Shown in pieces: positions 1-13,200 of a DNA stretch of 64,000 nt. The stretch is from positions 11,898,704-11,962,703 of the forward strand of contig OZ038452.1 of assembly GCA_964036195.1 (NCBI GenBank), in the 5' to 3' direction. Under the pieces are notes generated by a model. That model saw only the letters and a list, made by a program, of their open reading frames with translations. It was not told the DNA's origin and searched no databases. Made by a program: the position numbers and the translations under genes. The first letter of the stretch is position 1. The number at the start of each line of letters is the position of its first letter. This stretch comes from Sphaerolaimus hirsutus (Eukaryota > Nematoda > Chromadorea > Monhysterida > Sphaerolaimidae).

Positions 1-12
1 GACAGGCCAAAA

Positions 13-2544
13 TTGTTGCGCCTGCTAAATGTGCTAATGCAGTTTCGCGTTAACGATGGCGAGTGGCCCACGATTAGCGATCCGCCCCGCCTAGGAACTG
101 GGCGATTGATCCAGCATGTGTGGAAGTGCATGGACCTGTATTTCACAGATCCAGATACTATCGTGGAATTGGTCCTCGACCTTGAAGATCAAGTACCGCC
201 CAGAGGCATTGGGAACGACCCCATGCCGCCTCAAGGCGTTGCGGTCTCCCAACCACCTGTGGCGCTGACTGTGGACAACCTTTTGCCTGTTCTCCAGCAA
301 CTGCTATCTAGCAATCCGGCATTTGTCCAACAATTTACTTCATCGTCAGTGCAGGCGCACACAGCACCAGTGCAAAACGTGCCCGTGGGGACGCAATCGA
401 TACCGGCGCCTGGCACAATCAATCGCTGTCCATCAAGGACCTCTTCCGCTTCTACGGACCAGTTGGTCGATTCAACTGAAGCTAGGCTGCAGGCCATTTC
501 ATTGTTACCTGGTGGTTTGATTGGTCAAATTGCTGCCTACATTGACCAATATGTCATGGTACCGGCCGATGGTTTTCCGTCCCTCGTGGATACGCTGGGG
601 CAATTGTCGTCTCGCGATCGCATGGGCGGTGGCCATGTGGCCAACGTAGCCAGCAAGCAAACACCGTTCAATGGGGATTCGAGCGCGCCGTCGGGGCCAT
701 TTAAATTTTGGCTTCACAATGTGGCGCTACAGGCTCTGAATGTCCCGCCGGCATACCAACACTTGTTTTGGACTAATGTGTTCCAACAGTGCCTGAAAGG
801 TAGTGCCCAGGATCACTATGCATCTATCCGCCTGGACAAGCGTAATTCAATACTCTACGTTCTGGACAAGTTGGCACGTGTGCATCGTCTCGACCGCAAG
901 GCGCATTCGGTTGCCGAGTGGTATAGAATTTCTGCTAAATCTTCTGATACGGTGTCTTCCCTGTACCGCAAGCTGTGCAGCTCGTTCCACTATATCAGCG
1001 AGCAAATCGACGATTCACAACGCGAGAAAATGATTGGGGATAAATTATTCCTCGAAGTCGAAGACATGGTGCCGACAATGTGTTGGTATCGCTGGCGCGA
1101 CAAATGGCGGGACGGTGAGATCGAGTTAGCCGACGCTGTTAGTCGCCTCGATATTGCCCGCGAGGAAAACTCGCATCGCCATGTTGAACAGAATAAAAAT
1201 CGCAATACTAATTGGAAGCCAAAGTCGTCAACGGGCAGAAATGCTGGCTGGGGCAAGACTCCATCGGCTGAAGCTGCATTGCGAAGCGCCCCAGGCCGAT
1301 CTAATGGCCAGAAAGGCGGTTGGGATAGGCAGTCTAAATTTGACCCGACGACACATCAGGGTCCATGGTGCACCTATTTTTTGCATTGTGCACCCATGCC
1401 GCACGAGCCGGCGAAATGTTTTTTGAATCCGGCGTCGCCTGCCTACCAACTGGATCGGGCTGAACGGGCCCGAGAATTTTTGGAAAAGGCTGGCAAAACC
1501 AAGCACGACGCTCGGGAAAGGATGCGCACTGAGTGTAAAAAGCTCAACCTGACATTTGATGAGCAAATTTACAGCGCTCCGGAATCAGATAATGAATCTG
1601 CTAAAAATCCGGCTACAAAATTGACTAAAAATGTGTCTAATCCATCATCTGATTCCGAGCCCGAGCCCGATTTTGAAACGTGGTTCCCTAGCGGCTATGC
1701 AGCTCACAAGCAGATGGGTTGCGCCATGAACCCACCAAGCATGCGACACGCCCGCTGTGATCGCCCGCTGGCCAAAGTGGATTTCATGGGCTGCACGCTC
1801 ACAGGCACACTTGATAGTGGCTGTGAGGAGGGGATCATCATCGAGGAGCATCTGCTCGAGGATGTATGGAAACGCGCACAGTGCAATGCCAGCACAGAAA
1901 AGGCAAAGTACCGGCCATACCCTGATTCAGGTTTGGGGACTACTGGCGAGCCAATTCCGGGACATCACCTGGCACTCTACAAAATGCATTTGCTGCATAC
2001 CACACCCGGTGGACAACAGCAATCGGCAGACATCTGGGCTGTGGTCAAACAGAAACCACACTTCCCGCGCACATCGAGCCCGCTTTTATTTGGCCACGAG
2101 GCTCTCTATGGCACACTAAAAATGAATCGCACTGCCATTTCTGAGCTTCAGCGACTTGAGGCCAATTTCGTGCCCAAAGCCATGGGCAAATCGATTCGCA
2201 CCCGCCGGTCCCCAACTAAAGGGGAAATGCTAACACCATTGGTGGTCACTAAGCTACCACACGATTTAGCGCCAACTGTGGGCCATCCGAAATCACACTT
2301 ATCGAGGCCCGTGACACTACCGCACGCAAACTGCACCAAGGTATACGGCAGACCCCCACGGAAAAAGTCTGACACCAGATATTTTTACAACTCTGCCAAA
2401 TACATGCCACCACATGCCGAGTTCATGTTGGTGGACGTTGCAAAATTCGATGGTCGACCGGTGACCAACTATCGGGGCGAGCTGAGCATGCGTCGCAAGC
2501 ACAAAGCCAGGCTCAGTTCCAGTGCCCGATGGAATCCAGGCTGA
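13..2544 (+). CDS. Gag-protease polyprotein of a partial LTR retroelement
   Basis: An 843-residue open frame runs from near the left window edge to a stop at 2544; the true start may lie outside the window. Residues about 215-390 look like a gypsy-type Gag capsid region (helical, W/L-rich, preceding a basic N/K/R/G-rich stretch). A Cys/His cluster near residue 455 (C-x5-C-x4-H-x4-C) resembles a degenerate zinc knuckle. Near residue 600 the motif LDSGCEEG fits the active-site loop of a retropepsin (DSG instead of DTG). No reverse transcriptase, RNase H or integrase follows: the frame stops and about 270 bases later a polypurine tract and probable LTR appear. This may be a Gag-protease-only, non-autonomous element that uses enzymes in trans, or an element whose pol is lost. 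Assignment to Gag-protease is by motif; the remainder is inference. Confidence 0.6.
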   Translation: MLRLLNVLMQFRVNDGEWPTISDPPRLGTGRLIQHVWKCMDLYFTDPDTIVELVLDLEDQVPPRGIGNDPMPPQGVAVSQPPVALTVDNLLPVLQQLLSSNPAFVQQFTSSSVQAHTAPVQNVPVGTQSIPAPGTINRCPSRTSSASTDQLVDSTEARLQAISLLPGGLIGQIAAYIDQYVMVPADGFPSLVDTLGQLSSRDRMGGGHVANVASKQTPFNGDSSAPSGPFKFWLHNVALQALNVPPAYQHLFWTNVFQQCLKGSAQDHYASIRLDKRNSILYVLDKLARVHRLDRKAHSVAEWYRISAKSSDTVSSLYRKLCSSFHYISEQIDDSQREKMIGDKLFLEVEDMVPTMCWYRWRDKWRDGEIELADAVSRLDIAREENSHRHVEQNKNRNTNWKPKSSTGRNAGWGKTPSAEAALRSAPGRSNGQKGGWDRQSKFDPTTHQGPWCTYFLHCAPMPHEPAKCFLNPASPAYQLDRAERAREFLEKAGKTKHDARERMRTECKKLNLTFDEQIYSAPESDNESAKNPATKLTKNVSNPSSDSEPEPDFETWFPSGYAAHKQMGCAMNPPSMRHARCDRPLAKVDFMGCTLTGTLDSGCEEGIIIEEHLLEDVWKRAQCNASTEKAKYRPYPDSGLGTTGEPIPGHHLALYKMHLLHTTPGGQQQSADIWAVVKQKPHFPRTSSPLLFGHEALYGTLKMNRTAISELQRLEANFVPKAMGKSIRTRRSPTKGEMLTPLVVTKLPHDLAPTVGHPKSHLSRPVTLPHANCTKVYGRPPRKKSDTRYFYNSAKYMPPHAEFMLVDVAKFDGRPVTNYRGELSMRRKHKARLSSSARWNPG

Positions 2545-2812
2545 GCAGTGCTAGCATGATTTTAGGGCATAGATTTGTGCGCTGTGAAAATGCACCCTTC
2601 AAATTGTTTTTATAATTATACTGCAATCTGATCCATTTGTGATTCTGGATGTTTTTTTAGTTACTGGTCATATTATATTTGGGTAACTTGAGAATTCCAC
2701 TTAGTACAATGTGGTTGCAAGTTTTTGTAGCTTTTTATGTAAGCTTTTGTCTGACTTCCAGTTCCACTAGTGTTTTTTTTGTAGGTAGTGTAACTGTTGT
2801 CATGGGAGGGGC
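2545..2812 (+). other. 3' untranslated region and polypurine tract of the left retroelement
   Basis: A non-coding T-rich stretch after the Gag-protease stop, ending in a purine run (GGGAGGGG at about 2804-2811) directly before the probable LTR start. No gene is seen here. Confidence 0.45.
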
Positions 2813-3420
2813 TGTTATGCCACCATTTTGTAGGCATTTATTTCTCTATATTTCTATTCATTTTCTTATGGTAGGTGTTTGAATGCAACGTAAGTGTTCG
2901 CTCGCCCATGTAGTTTCCCCCCCATGCGCCGCTCTATTGTTTTAGGTGCCCTATGTATTTGCGTATGCACTATGTACTCGCGCGCCGTGGAACGTTGCGT
3001 CGCGGCGGTTTTTTAGGTGTTCGTTTTGCGTGCGCTATGTATTCATGTATGCGTTGTGTACTCGGCGCCGTGTAGTAAACTGTTTGGCGCCATTCTATTG
3101 TGACATTTTTGGGTAGGTATCCCCCCATATCTTGTGTATGTCCAGCCGATATTTTGAATCGGCTGGCAGTCAATGTTTTCGCTATTTCCGCGTGAATATT
3201 TTCTCTTTTTTCCCGACCTATGTTATTAAGTATTCCACCCAATTTCTACTATTATTATGAACCGATTTAGCTAAATAAACAGCACCGGTTCTGAATTTGG
3301 ACCCTGGAATTCATTTTGGCACTTGCTCGCGCACTTTCAAAGAGTGTAATTAGGGCCGCTGTCTAATAAACCAACCCCCACCAAGCAATCTTCAATGACC
3401 GCAACTGCGCGGTCATTACA
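2813..3420 (+). repeat. Probable 3' LTR of the left retroelement
   Basis: The stretch starts TGTTATGCC right after a polypurine run and ends in ATTACA, the usual TG...CA form. It carries polyadenylation-type AATAAA signals near 3273 and 3366, and a hairpin at its end (AATGACCGC pairing with GCGGTCATT, 3394-3417). The start resembles the LTR start TGTGATGCC of the giant element at 20490. The partner LTR lies outside the window, so the limits are inferred. Confidence 0.5.
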
Positions 3421-3422
3421 CT

Positions 3423-3530
3423 TAGTACTAAACATTTTGGCCGATGTTAAAAAAAAAACGTTTCGGACCTCGTGTTTAAAAAAAACGTTTTAAAAATAAA
3501 ACGTTTGAAAAAAAACATCGGCCAACCCTA
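3423..3530. mobile_element. MITE, CGTTT-cored family, copy 1
   Basis: An A/T-rich block with runs of AAAACGTTT and inner inverted ends GGCCGATGTT / AACATCGGCC, closing with CCAACCCTA. Near-identical blocks lie at 56047-56159 and 56361-56473, so it is a dispersed repeat. Confidence 0.6.
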
Positions 3531-4005
3531 GGCAAGGGTTGTCACTCAAAGCGTGCCCGCTCAGGCCACTCTCAAAGTTTCAAATGCAATTTTCACAAAA
3601 CTGAAAAACATGGAGTTATCGAGTTTCGGAAGAAAAACTCCTCAATTGCCAGTGGCGTCATTGACACTTGTTGCGAAGTCTACGAAAAGCGCTAAGGCAA
3701 AGTGCTGGCAGTTGTGCTTTACGTTGTACTGTTGCTTTACATAGGATTGAAGCATCTAAACGTTTGTGTACAAATTTGCGTTCAAATTGGACAGAAGAAT
3801 TTGCTCATATGCCTAAAGGGGAAGAATATTCAAGGGGGAATAATATTTTTTTCAAACATCTAACAGTGGGGGGGGGATTATTCAAAAGGGGAATTATTTT
3901 TTGTTCAAACATTTAACAGGGGTGGGGGAATTATTCAAAAGGGAGGATTATCCAAAGGGGGACTATTCAAGCAAATACGGTATGCACAAGGACAACCCCC
4001 TGAAC
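3531..4005. other. Intronic or intergenic stretch with Tc1-like repeat remains
   Basis: No gene seen. Positions 3825-3980 hold a degenerate run of 'ggggattattcaaaagggg' type followed by 'aatacggta', related to the TACCGTA-ended elements elsewhere in the window. Confidence 0.35.
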
Positions 4006-4232
4006 CTTGTTGGCGACTTCGTGTAGCAATGTGGCCAGGCCATCCAAAAGTATGCCATCGAGCATGGCCGTCCAGCTGGCGTGCCGGCGCAGCTGCGCCC
4101 AGGGCACGTTGCACTGCTGCAACAGCTGCTGCACGCTGGCGCTCCACTGCGCGCAGCGCTGCTCCAGTTGCGCCGGCGTGAGTGCGCCGTGCGGCGGCGC
4201 GACCAGTTCGTCAGTCGCCTGCGCAAACGGAC
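4006..4232 (-). CDS. Host gene, exon 13 (last found)
   Basis: 227 nt, phase 1 to 0, encodes PFAQATDELVAPPHGALTPA and a helical segment rich in Gln, Leu and Ala. Acceptor AAATACAG; donor either AACAAG|GTTCAG (4005) or GGGG|GTTGTC (3996). Downstream exons would lie to the left of the window. Confidence 0.7.
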
Positions 4233-7200
4233 CTGTATTTCATGTGAAATGTATTTCACGAGTTTCCTGCTGACCCAATTCAGCCCGCAAATTCTGAATC
4301 CAGCCCCAAAATTAGTATTTACTCAGTACGCAGGTTTACAGTACAGACACATATTTCAGACTTAACGTAAATACCTGTAATTAAGTAAACGTATCAACTG
4401 TGCTGTCAAACATAGTTGTTAAAAAGCATTTATGTTTACTCAATAAATATGTATACTCGACTACTACGAAAATACATTTAGGATCACTTTCGAAAAAGAT
4501 ACCGGTACTCACGTACTCGTGTACGCTTTGAAAGTACGCGACTGTCGAATAGGGTTCAAACGGGATTGACTTTTCGGGATCGGGATCGGGATCGGGATTC
4601 ACTTTTTGAGATTTCGGGATCGGGATCGGGATCGGGATTGGGGTCTCGGGATCGGGATCGGGATCGGGATTGGTTTTTTGAGATTTCGGGATCGGGATCG
4701 GGATTGGCCGGGATTGGGGTCACGGGATCGGGATCGGGATTGGGATAGGCATTTCTCCGGGATCGGGATTGGGTTCTAGGGATAGAGATTTTGGCCATTT
4801 TTCTGGCATTCACAGTTGTTCATAAAGGTCTCAAAACACTGTTGGATGCCAGAAAAGTGGCATAAAATTGACGCTGGGGGTTTGCATCCACTTTTTTGCA
4901 TGCAAAAACGTCATTATTTCACTTTTTATAATTTCCACTAATTTTTCCGGGATCGGGATCCCGGACTTGGGAGTTTCTCGGGATCGGGATCGGGATTTGA
5001 AAACTTTCGGGATCGGGATCGGGATCGGGATCGGGATTGGTATTTTTGAGATTTCGGGATCGGGATCGGGATCGGGATTGGGGTTTCGGGATCGGGATCG
5101 GGATCGGGACTGGTAAATCCCGGAATTTCACGGGATCCGGGATCGGGATCGGGATCCCGTTTGAACCCTACTGTCGAATACGTATTTCGTAAATGCTTTT
5201 ATATCATCACTTACTTTGAAAAAGCACCTCTGCAGTACTTAAAACATCTCTGCCGTCAAAAACCCATGACCAATGCTATCAAATGTCAAATGTCATGCAA
5301 ATCATTAAAAGTCATGTAAGTGCAGAGTTAAACGTACAGAAAGTATTTCAAGGTAAACGTAAATGTAAAGTATTTTATTTTTACTCATATCCTGAGTACA
5401 GAAATTGTAAAGTAGAATATTTTACTTTTACACTGCATAAAAGGTAAGTAACGGAAAAACCTGTATTTTTACTCAGGTAACATGAAAAGCAAGCATTTTT
5501 TCCCGATTTTGTACCCAGAGAAGCATAAAAGTGAGTAAAAGTACAACCTGAGAGTCGTCGCTTTCCCTACCCAATCATTTCCGCTGCGATTTTCACAGCC
5601 ATTCCTTTGAGTAGTTTTTGCTTTTTATGTACATGATTAATTTTCCTAGATTACGTTTTCTGTACTCGCGTACTTTCGAAAAGTGCGGTAAAGGTGAGTA
5701 CAGGTTTTTCCAGAGGAAACGTAAACGTATTTACTCAGTACTCGAGTATACTTATTTTTAGGGTAAACTTAAATACGTTTTTACAACTACGGTAAAATGC
5801 TGAAAAATGTTAAATCTTCTTTTATTCATTTTCTGATCGTTTTACAGTTTACACTTTACAAAGTGTGGGAATGGCTGCGGGGGGATAGTTGTAAAAAGTA
5901 TTTAGTTTTACTCGATTGATACGTATACTCGAGTACAGTGTAAATATGTTTACGTGTCCTCTGACTAAAGTTCCACTAAAGTGTACTTGCATTTACGTAT
6001 ACTTTTGAAAGTACTCGAGTACAGAAAACGTATTTTTATAGGTTTTTCAGGGCATGGAAGGAACAAAAAAATGGTAACGCTAAAAATAGAGGAAAATGAC
6101 CACAATTGATTCCGTAAATTCCATATTTTCGAGACACCCCTGCAATAAAGCGACTCCTCCAATATTTCGACCCCTTGGTAGGCATGTTGTGTCAGTATAA
6201 TGCAACCCCCTGCAATAATACGACCCCCCACCTGTGTCTCATAGTTCCTGTGTCTCACTGCCTTTTTTCAGCATACCTAGTTCTTATATTCCTACATATT
6301 TATGTTTAGCTGTTTTTCGTCTACTTTGAGCAATTTGTCTCCCTTTTCTTCCTTCTCAAAATTGAAAAAGCCGTAACAATGTCATGCTCACGCTTGGATT
6401 ATGTGGACGATGTTGAGTCGTTGAGTTGAAGCTAAATAGAATGCGACCCTCCCTATTCATCCGACCCTCCAATAGCGTGACCCCTAAAATTTGCTGAAAA
6501 AAAACACGTAACAGTCGTATTAATTGATAATTTACGGTATATTATTGTGAGGGGGTATTTTAGCTTAGCTCGCTCACATCTGGTGGTTTTTCGAGGGGGG
6601 GTAATTCGAGGGGTTATTTTGAGGAAATATTTCGGTTGGTAGGCAAATACTTCCCAATGCAGCGAAACGATCGCCTCTGAAAGGCATCAAACGAACCTTC
6701 TCAAGGTGGTCGGTGGCGCGGTGCTGCGCGGGGCGCTTGCGGGACTGCGCCGGGGCCGCGCCGCTGCCCGACGGCCCTCCATCCACATCCATGGGCTCCT
6801 CGCCGGCCGCCTTTTGGCCCCGCTCTTTGGCGCCCAGCTTGCTGAAATGCATTCGCGTACAATACGCACCCAATTAGGGCGTAAGGCAGACAGGTGTGTC
6901 AAATGTCCCGCACCCTGTGTGTCAAATGTCGTGTGAATAGTCCTGCAAAATGCAAAAGTTGAGTAATAATATATTTCTTTTTATCATTTTTTGTTGTCAT
7001 TTTACATGGCACTTGACACTTTACAGGGTGCAGGACTGCGCCCAGGCGTGCAGAAATCCTTCAAAATGGCAGTGCGACGAACCAGCTAAAGTCCCTTGAC
7101 AGCTGGTCGCACTTGCCCTTCATCCTGGCCAGAACGGCGTGCATGTTGGCGCACGTCTCCGGTGCGCGTAGGCCGGCTGGCAGGGGGCCAAGTTTCTCCG

Positions 7201-10200
7201 CCCTGCCAACAATCGCCTCCAGGCGCTGGAGCCGCTGCGGCAAGTCGCCATCGCCGGCGCGCTCCACCTGTCGTTTGGGCGGGCAAAGTTGACGAAAAGT
7301 GCCATATTGGGGACATCGCTGACTTTTATAATGGAGAAATTCAGTCACTAGTCCCAACGTTGATGGGAAATCGCCAAAAGAATGGCATCATTTGCGAACG
7401 GCACCACAGAAAAAGGGCGCCATGACAATTGACTGACACTTTGACAAGATTGACAATTTGGCGATTTTTCAACAGAAAGGCAAAAGAATGCTTTTTTACA
7501 CTTTAGTTTTTTCCATGATTTCAACGTCATCCGGATACCTTGTTGGCACCATTCTGGCGCCATTGCAGGACTGCGCACCAGGCGCCAAGAGTGCCACATA
7601 AAAATGGCGCCAGGGCCATCCGTGGCGCCATTTCATCACAAGCCTCAACTCCTGAAGGCAAACGGGCCAGGAAGATTGAATCCATTTAAATATTTACCAT
7701 TACTTTACACTTATTTATTTTACTGTTTTGGCAAATTACCTAGATGCATGCAGAGTTGTGAAAATTACCGAACTTTTTCAAAGTATGCGTATGCGTAAAG
7801 TATTTTTTACTCACCCCGAGTACAGAAAGCTAAAGTAAATTTTTTTTTACTTTTACACACAAGCAAATGAGAGTAAAATACTTTTTCCCAGAGAGCGTAA
7901 ATGCGAGTATTTTTTTCTCAGAAAGTATAAAAGCGAGTAAAATTACTTTTCCTTTCTGGAATACATAGGCGCCACACAAGCTAATTTTCATGGTTCGAAT
8001 TTGAAAACTGGATGAAAATCTTGTCAATCTCCTTCAAAAGTAAATAGTTAATGGACTGATCATTTCTTAAAACTAATAATTGCATTCTAATACTAGTGCG
8101 CTGAGTGATCAGTTACGGAGTGGTGGGAGTGTCAATCAGCGTTCGCGTCACCATTCAGTTTCTGAATCAGTTTTCAAATTGGAACCATGAAAACTACCTT
8201 GTGTGGCCAAATAGAAAAGAGCATTATGGATATTTTACCCACAAACACAAAACAAAATTAGCCACAAGTGGACGACAAAAAATGCTTTCCTTTTATTAAT
8301 GAAAAGCAGGGGTCTCGAATTTCTATAGTTGCTAAAAAATACTCTTTCTGTACTAACAAAAATCACTTGACTGTACTCGAGTACTCTCAAAAATAAAGCA
8401 TTCAGGCGGGTACTCTTTTTAAACGTGGCATTTAACCGTGGCATGCGTATTTAACCGGTACTCATGTATGTGTACTTTTTGAGTAAAAGTAAATACGCAT
8501 TAGCAACTGTGTTATGTTGGCGACATTGTGTCACCCTTTTAAGGCCTGGCACCAACGGCGAGGTGCGTTTGATTAGGAGTCTAAATATACGCAAATGCGA
8601 TAAAAAGTGATGCTGTGTAACGGGTGATTTATTAGCATAATTCTAGCATAGCACTAGTGTAGTCTACCGACTACACTTTTTACATAGAAACCAGGAAAAA
8701 AACAAATGCTATGATTTAAGTCATCAGGAATATTCACACTGTTCTACTACGGGATGATTAGGCACATGATTTTTATTTTCCCTCTATTCTTTAAAAACTG
8801 CAAAAAAATTAAAAGCGTGCATCGCGGCCGGTATTAGCGACCAATCGAAAAAAAATCAAACCACAAATAACTGACAATCTGTTCCAGTTTGGCCAGATGT
8901 TCGTTACCCTTGGCCGAGTCGTTTTCAAATTGGACCCAGTCCTCGGCGAACTTGAGCGAATCCGACAGTTGGCGCCGGGCCTGGTCCAATTTGCCCTGGA
9001 TCGTTGCCAAGTTGTTGGCAGTCGGCCATTTGTCCTTGATGTCCTGGGCCTGCACACTAAGCTCCTGCAAGATGGCAAGCACGTTTGTATACTGTATTTT
9101 TTCGAAATACTCCATCGAATTAACCGCCCCCCCCCAATTGTTGTGCTTTCGTAGGTTTGATTGTTAGGCAAAGCGAGTCTTAACGCGCTTATCCCTGCTA
9201 TTGTTGAATTTTTACTTCTGAGAATGGGCCCACACACGCTAGTTGACATCGACACCAAATGTCAACTGGTGCCGATCCCGATTCGGAGCTTGCTGACGAG
9301 TGGACGAACGACGTTCAAACGCAATCTTATCAGGAACGGAAACAGTTGACATCTGATGTCGATGTCAACTAGCGTGTGTGGGCCTATGTTATAAACAAAT
9401 AGAAATACAAATAATGCATAGATAGGTAAGTGAATTTCATAAAATTTATGCTGAAATAATAGTCCCCTCGAATAAGCCCCTTGCATAAAACCCCCCCCTC
9501 AAAAATTTGCTGGCGAAATATCGGAATAGTTAACAGCGTTTTATGTCTCTGAAAACGATGCAATTGCAGTTAAAACTTCCAAAAAATAGCACAACTCTCC
9601 AGTCCTGTGCAAAAATAAATTTATGGGGCAAACCTGGATCCTTTGATTGCGGTGCGCAATTTCATCGCAGCACGGCCGGCTCACGTTCACTACGCTGTCG
9701 ATTTCGCTGGCTAGCTGAGCCAACTTCGCGTTAGCCGCTTCCAACTGCCGAGCGGCATCCTGAAAAGTTCGGAAACCGGAGTGCTGTGTGCGTGCGAATA
9801 TCACCGTGCGTGCACCTCAAACCATCAACTTTTTAATAACATTTTTTTTAATAGTTCCCCTGGAGGCCATATGTCGAAGTTTGCCACAACCAGGGTTGGT
9901 TTTAGTAAAATTCTTTTTACTAAAATTGTATTTTATTTTAATTTTATTCATGTTTCATTTTATTTTATTTTATTCTGAAATGTCATTAATAAAATAAAAT
10001 GAAACCATTTTACAAAAAAATTACAAATATTTTACAAAATTTTTACAAAAAATCAGAATCTTGCACGCAAGGCCATAAAACAATGCATGCTTGAAGCAGG
10101 CAGATGAATACATTTTTTTGAATGTTGACTTGTGGCATAGGTTGCAACATAGGTACATGGTACGGCTGAAAAGTCCCCGGGCAGTGCGCGCCATTCGCGC

Positions 10201-13200
10201 TAGGGCTTAGCTACGGTCATAAAATTTTGTCAGGTTAAGATAGCAGTTGTTTTGAGTTACCACCCAAAATTTCACTCCTCTAGCTCCGCCCACTGCGGAT
10301 CTGTGGGGGTTACAATTTCGGTCATTTTGTACTGATGTACACATGGTGCTCCAGCTCGATGCTGCTTTAAGTTGTGATCTCAAAACTTTGGTTAGTGTAA
10401 GCCACCAGTGTTGGTAATGTGCTGATAATATTCAACACTTTTATCAACATCATTGCTATTAAGGTAAAATTAATATGCAGATCAGGGTGATGTGCAAGAA
10501 ACGTGGGAACTGTGATGGATGTTTTTGGTGATCATCTAAGATCATGTTGTAATGCAGTGATTTTAATGTTGTTTTGAAATGTGCAGTAAGTGAGTTATGT
10601 GTTTAAAATTTCCCTATGTTTCATTACTTATCTGTAGTGGACAAATTACCTGTGTTCAACAGCAGTGTGCATGCAAAATGCATCCTGTATTAACCACTTT
10701 TTGAGAAGGAGAGGCAGAATGATGAATTTGGTAGTGAGAGTAGTGACTAGGGTTGGAAAAAAATCGTTTTTTTTAAACACCTTGATTTTTTTAAAATCAG
10801 ATTTAAAAAAAAATAAATTAAAAAATCAAGTGCCAACCCTAGTAGTGACAGTAATGACAATATGAACTCGGCTTATGATATCATAGCTAATGTTGTTTAG
10901 TGCTGGCACATTGCCAACATTGGTGGCTCACACTAGCCAAAGTTTCATGATCACAACTTGAAGCAGCATTGAGCTAGAGCACCATTTGTACATCAGTACA
11001 AAATGACCGAAATTGTAGCCCCCACAGATCCGCAGTGGGTGGAGCTAGAGGGGCGAAATTTTGAGTGAAAACTCAAAACACCTGATATCTTAACCTGTCG
11101 AAATTTTATGACCGTAGCTAACCCCTAGCGCGAATGGCGAGCACTGCCCAGGGACTTTTCAGCAGGACCATGTATATTGAAATTTGACCCTCGCAGGTCA
11201 GGATAGATACATAGCTAATTGCTCCTATGGAGGGAAAGTTATCTAAAAAATTTTCATTTTTGGGGGGTGTCAGGGGCTTGAGGGGGTTCAATATATTGGC
11301 TTGTTCAAGGTATGTAATCAAGAAAATTGGCAAAATAACATGAATTAGTGCTTTTTAAGGTGAAAATGTATTTAAAAAAATGGAAAAATTGCAATTTTGA
11401 GCAAAAATATATTTAAATCACAACAATGAAAGCAACAACAAGGCACTAGGTTCTGCAAATTGGCAGCTAGAAACTAAAGCAACATGACAGAAAACTTATA
11501 TAGTAAGAAAACTTTGACATACACTTGAGTTTTTGTAAAATTTTACTAAAATTTTACAAAAATTCAAATTTTAGTAAAATTGTATTTTTTTATATTAATT
11601 TTCCATTTTATTTTATTTTATTCTTCAATTTTCCATTTTATTTTTATTTTTTTTCTGAGATTTTGCCAACCCTGGCCACAACCTGCAGCCTTTGGCAATT
11701 AGCTACGTTCTATTTACACTGATTTCGAGGGGGGGGGGGGTTCGAGGAAATACGGTACGTCCATATTTGATCAAGCCAATACAAATAAGATTCACTACCC
11801 ATCTACACATTCATTTCCTACAGCAAAGAATTAAAAATGTGTCAAAAAACCCGGCACACTCACGGCCCGAGTTGTGCCCGTGTCGTGGTGCGTCCGTTTA
11901 CTGCTCTGCGCCGTGGCCGACTGCGCCCCGTCCACTTGCGTCCCACCCTGCGAGCGATTGTTTGCATTCATTTTGCACGCGTAGTTGATGTTTTGCAAGA
12001 AAAAATGACGATTTTTATCGTGTATTCGTGTAATTTGAATTTACTCGAAAAATGGCTCCCACTGGAATAATGCCCCCCCCCCCCGTTAGTTGATTGATGA
12101 AAACAACAATCCCCCTTGCATAATGCCCCTCGCTGATGCAGATGAATATCAACTTTATGTATATATATATATATATATTTGTTTTGTCCAATTTGAACAA
12201 TAATTGCTTGTTAATTTTGTTATCCCTCGAAGTTCGCCTCGAAATTCCCCGCCCCCTGATAATAGCCGTTATGAATTTATAAACCCGCAAATAACACTTT
12301 CACATAATTGGTGGCCATAGGCGGCGCAAGGTCCCAATTTGCGCTTGTGACATTCACATTAGTCAAAATTTTCCCTTGTGACACATTTCCATCGAAGCCC
12401 TTATGAGAAGTTGGCAGCCAGCCAAAATTTTTGAAATCGCTATAAATATAATTCAAATGAGCTACAAATAGGTATATCACCATGCAAATAGATGAAAATA
12501 TTGATTATATAGGTGAAAATTGGCAAAATGGAGCCAATCTTAGCGATTTTGAAGTATTTTTGAGATTTCACTCTCGTTTGTACAATACACGCTTGTTAAT
12601 GTCACAATGTGACAGTGAAAGTTCTGCTTGTGACACCAAAAATTCCGCTTGTGACATTCACAAGCGTAAATACAAGCACTTACGCCGCCTATGTTGGTGG
12701 CCCACACACTAGTTGACGCACGTGGCTCCATTCCAACAGAAGAGAACTTGGCAGCCGGCCAAAATTTCGAAATCCGCTTTTAATATGAATAAAATAGCTC
12801 ACAATAGCTATATAACTATGTATATAAACAAAAATAGCGATTATGAAGGTGGAATTTGGCAAAGCGAAGCAAATTTTAACGATTTTTAGCTAACTTTCAG
12901 TTTTCACTCACATTTGTATAATACGCAACTGATAACTGGGATTAGGGCCAAGTTTTCATACGTGACCCGATCTATTTCAATGGTTAAAATATTGCGTCAC
13001 AACAATACCTAATGCCGTCATGCACTCTCCACTGGAGAGACTGACGCAAATGTTTGTAGGGCGATACGTCTGCCGACTTTAGTATATTTATGGTTTGGAA
13101 GGGTTTTCAGTAGGGTTCAAACGATATATCGTATCGAATATCGGATATCGATCATTTTTTCATATCAAATATCGAATATCGATATCGAAAATTTTGAAAA

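Larger units (their letters stand above)
9891..11674. mobile_element. hAT-like element, TTTTA-cored, copy 1, with nested elements
   Basis: 1,784 bp bounded by CAGGGTTGG / CCAACCCTG and a perfect 8-bp target duplication GCCACAAC (9883-9890, 11675-11682). Ends consist of AAATTTTAGTAAAATT and TTTTATTTTA repeats. Inside lies a foldback element (10160-11165), which in turn carries a 94-bp MITE (10748-10841). Confidence 0.85.

Noticed and set aside
4556-5131. Open frames rich in Asp-Arg or Pro-Asp-Ser in GGGATC repeats
   Set aside because: They are translations of the tandem repeat in a MITE and not genes.
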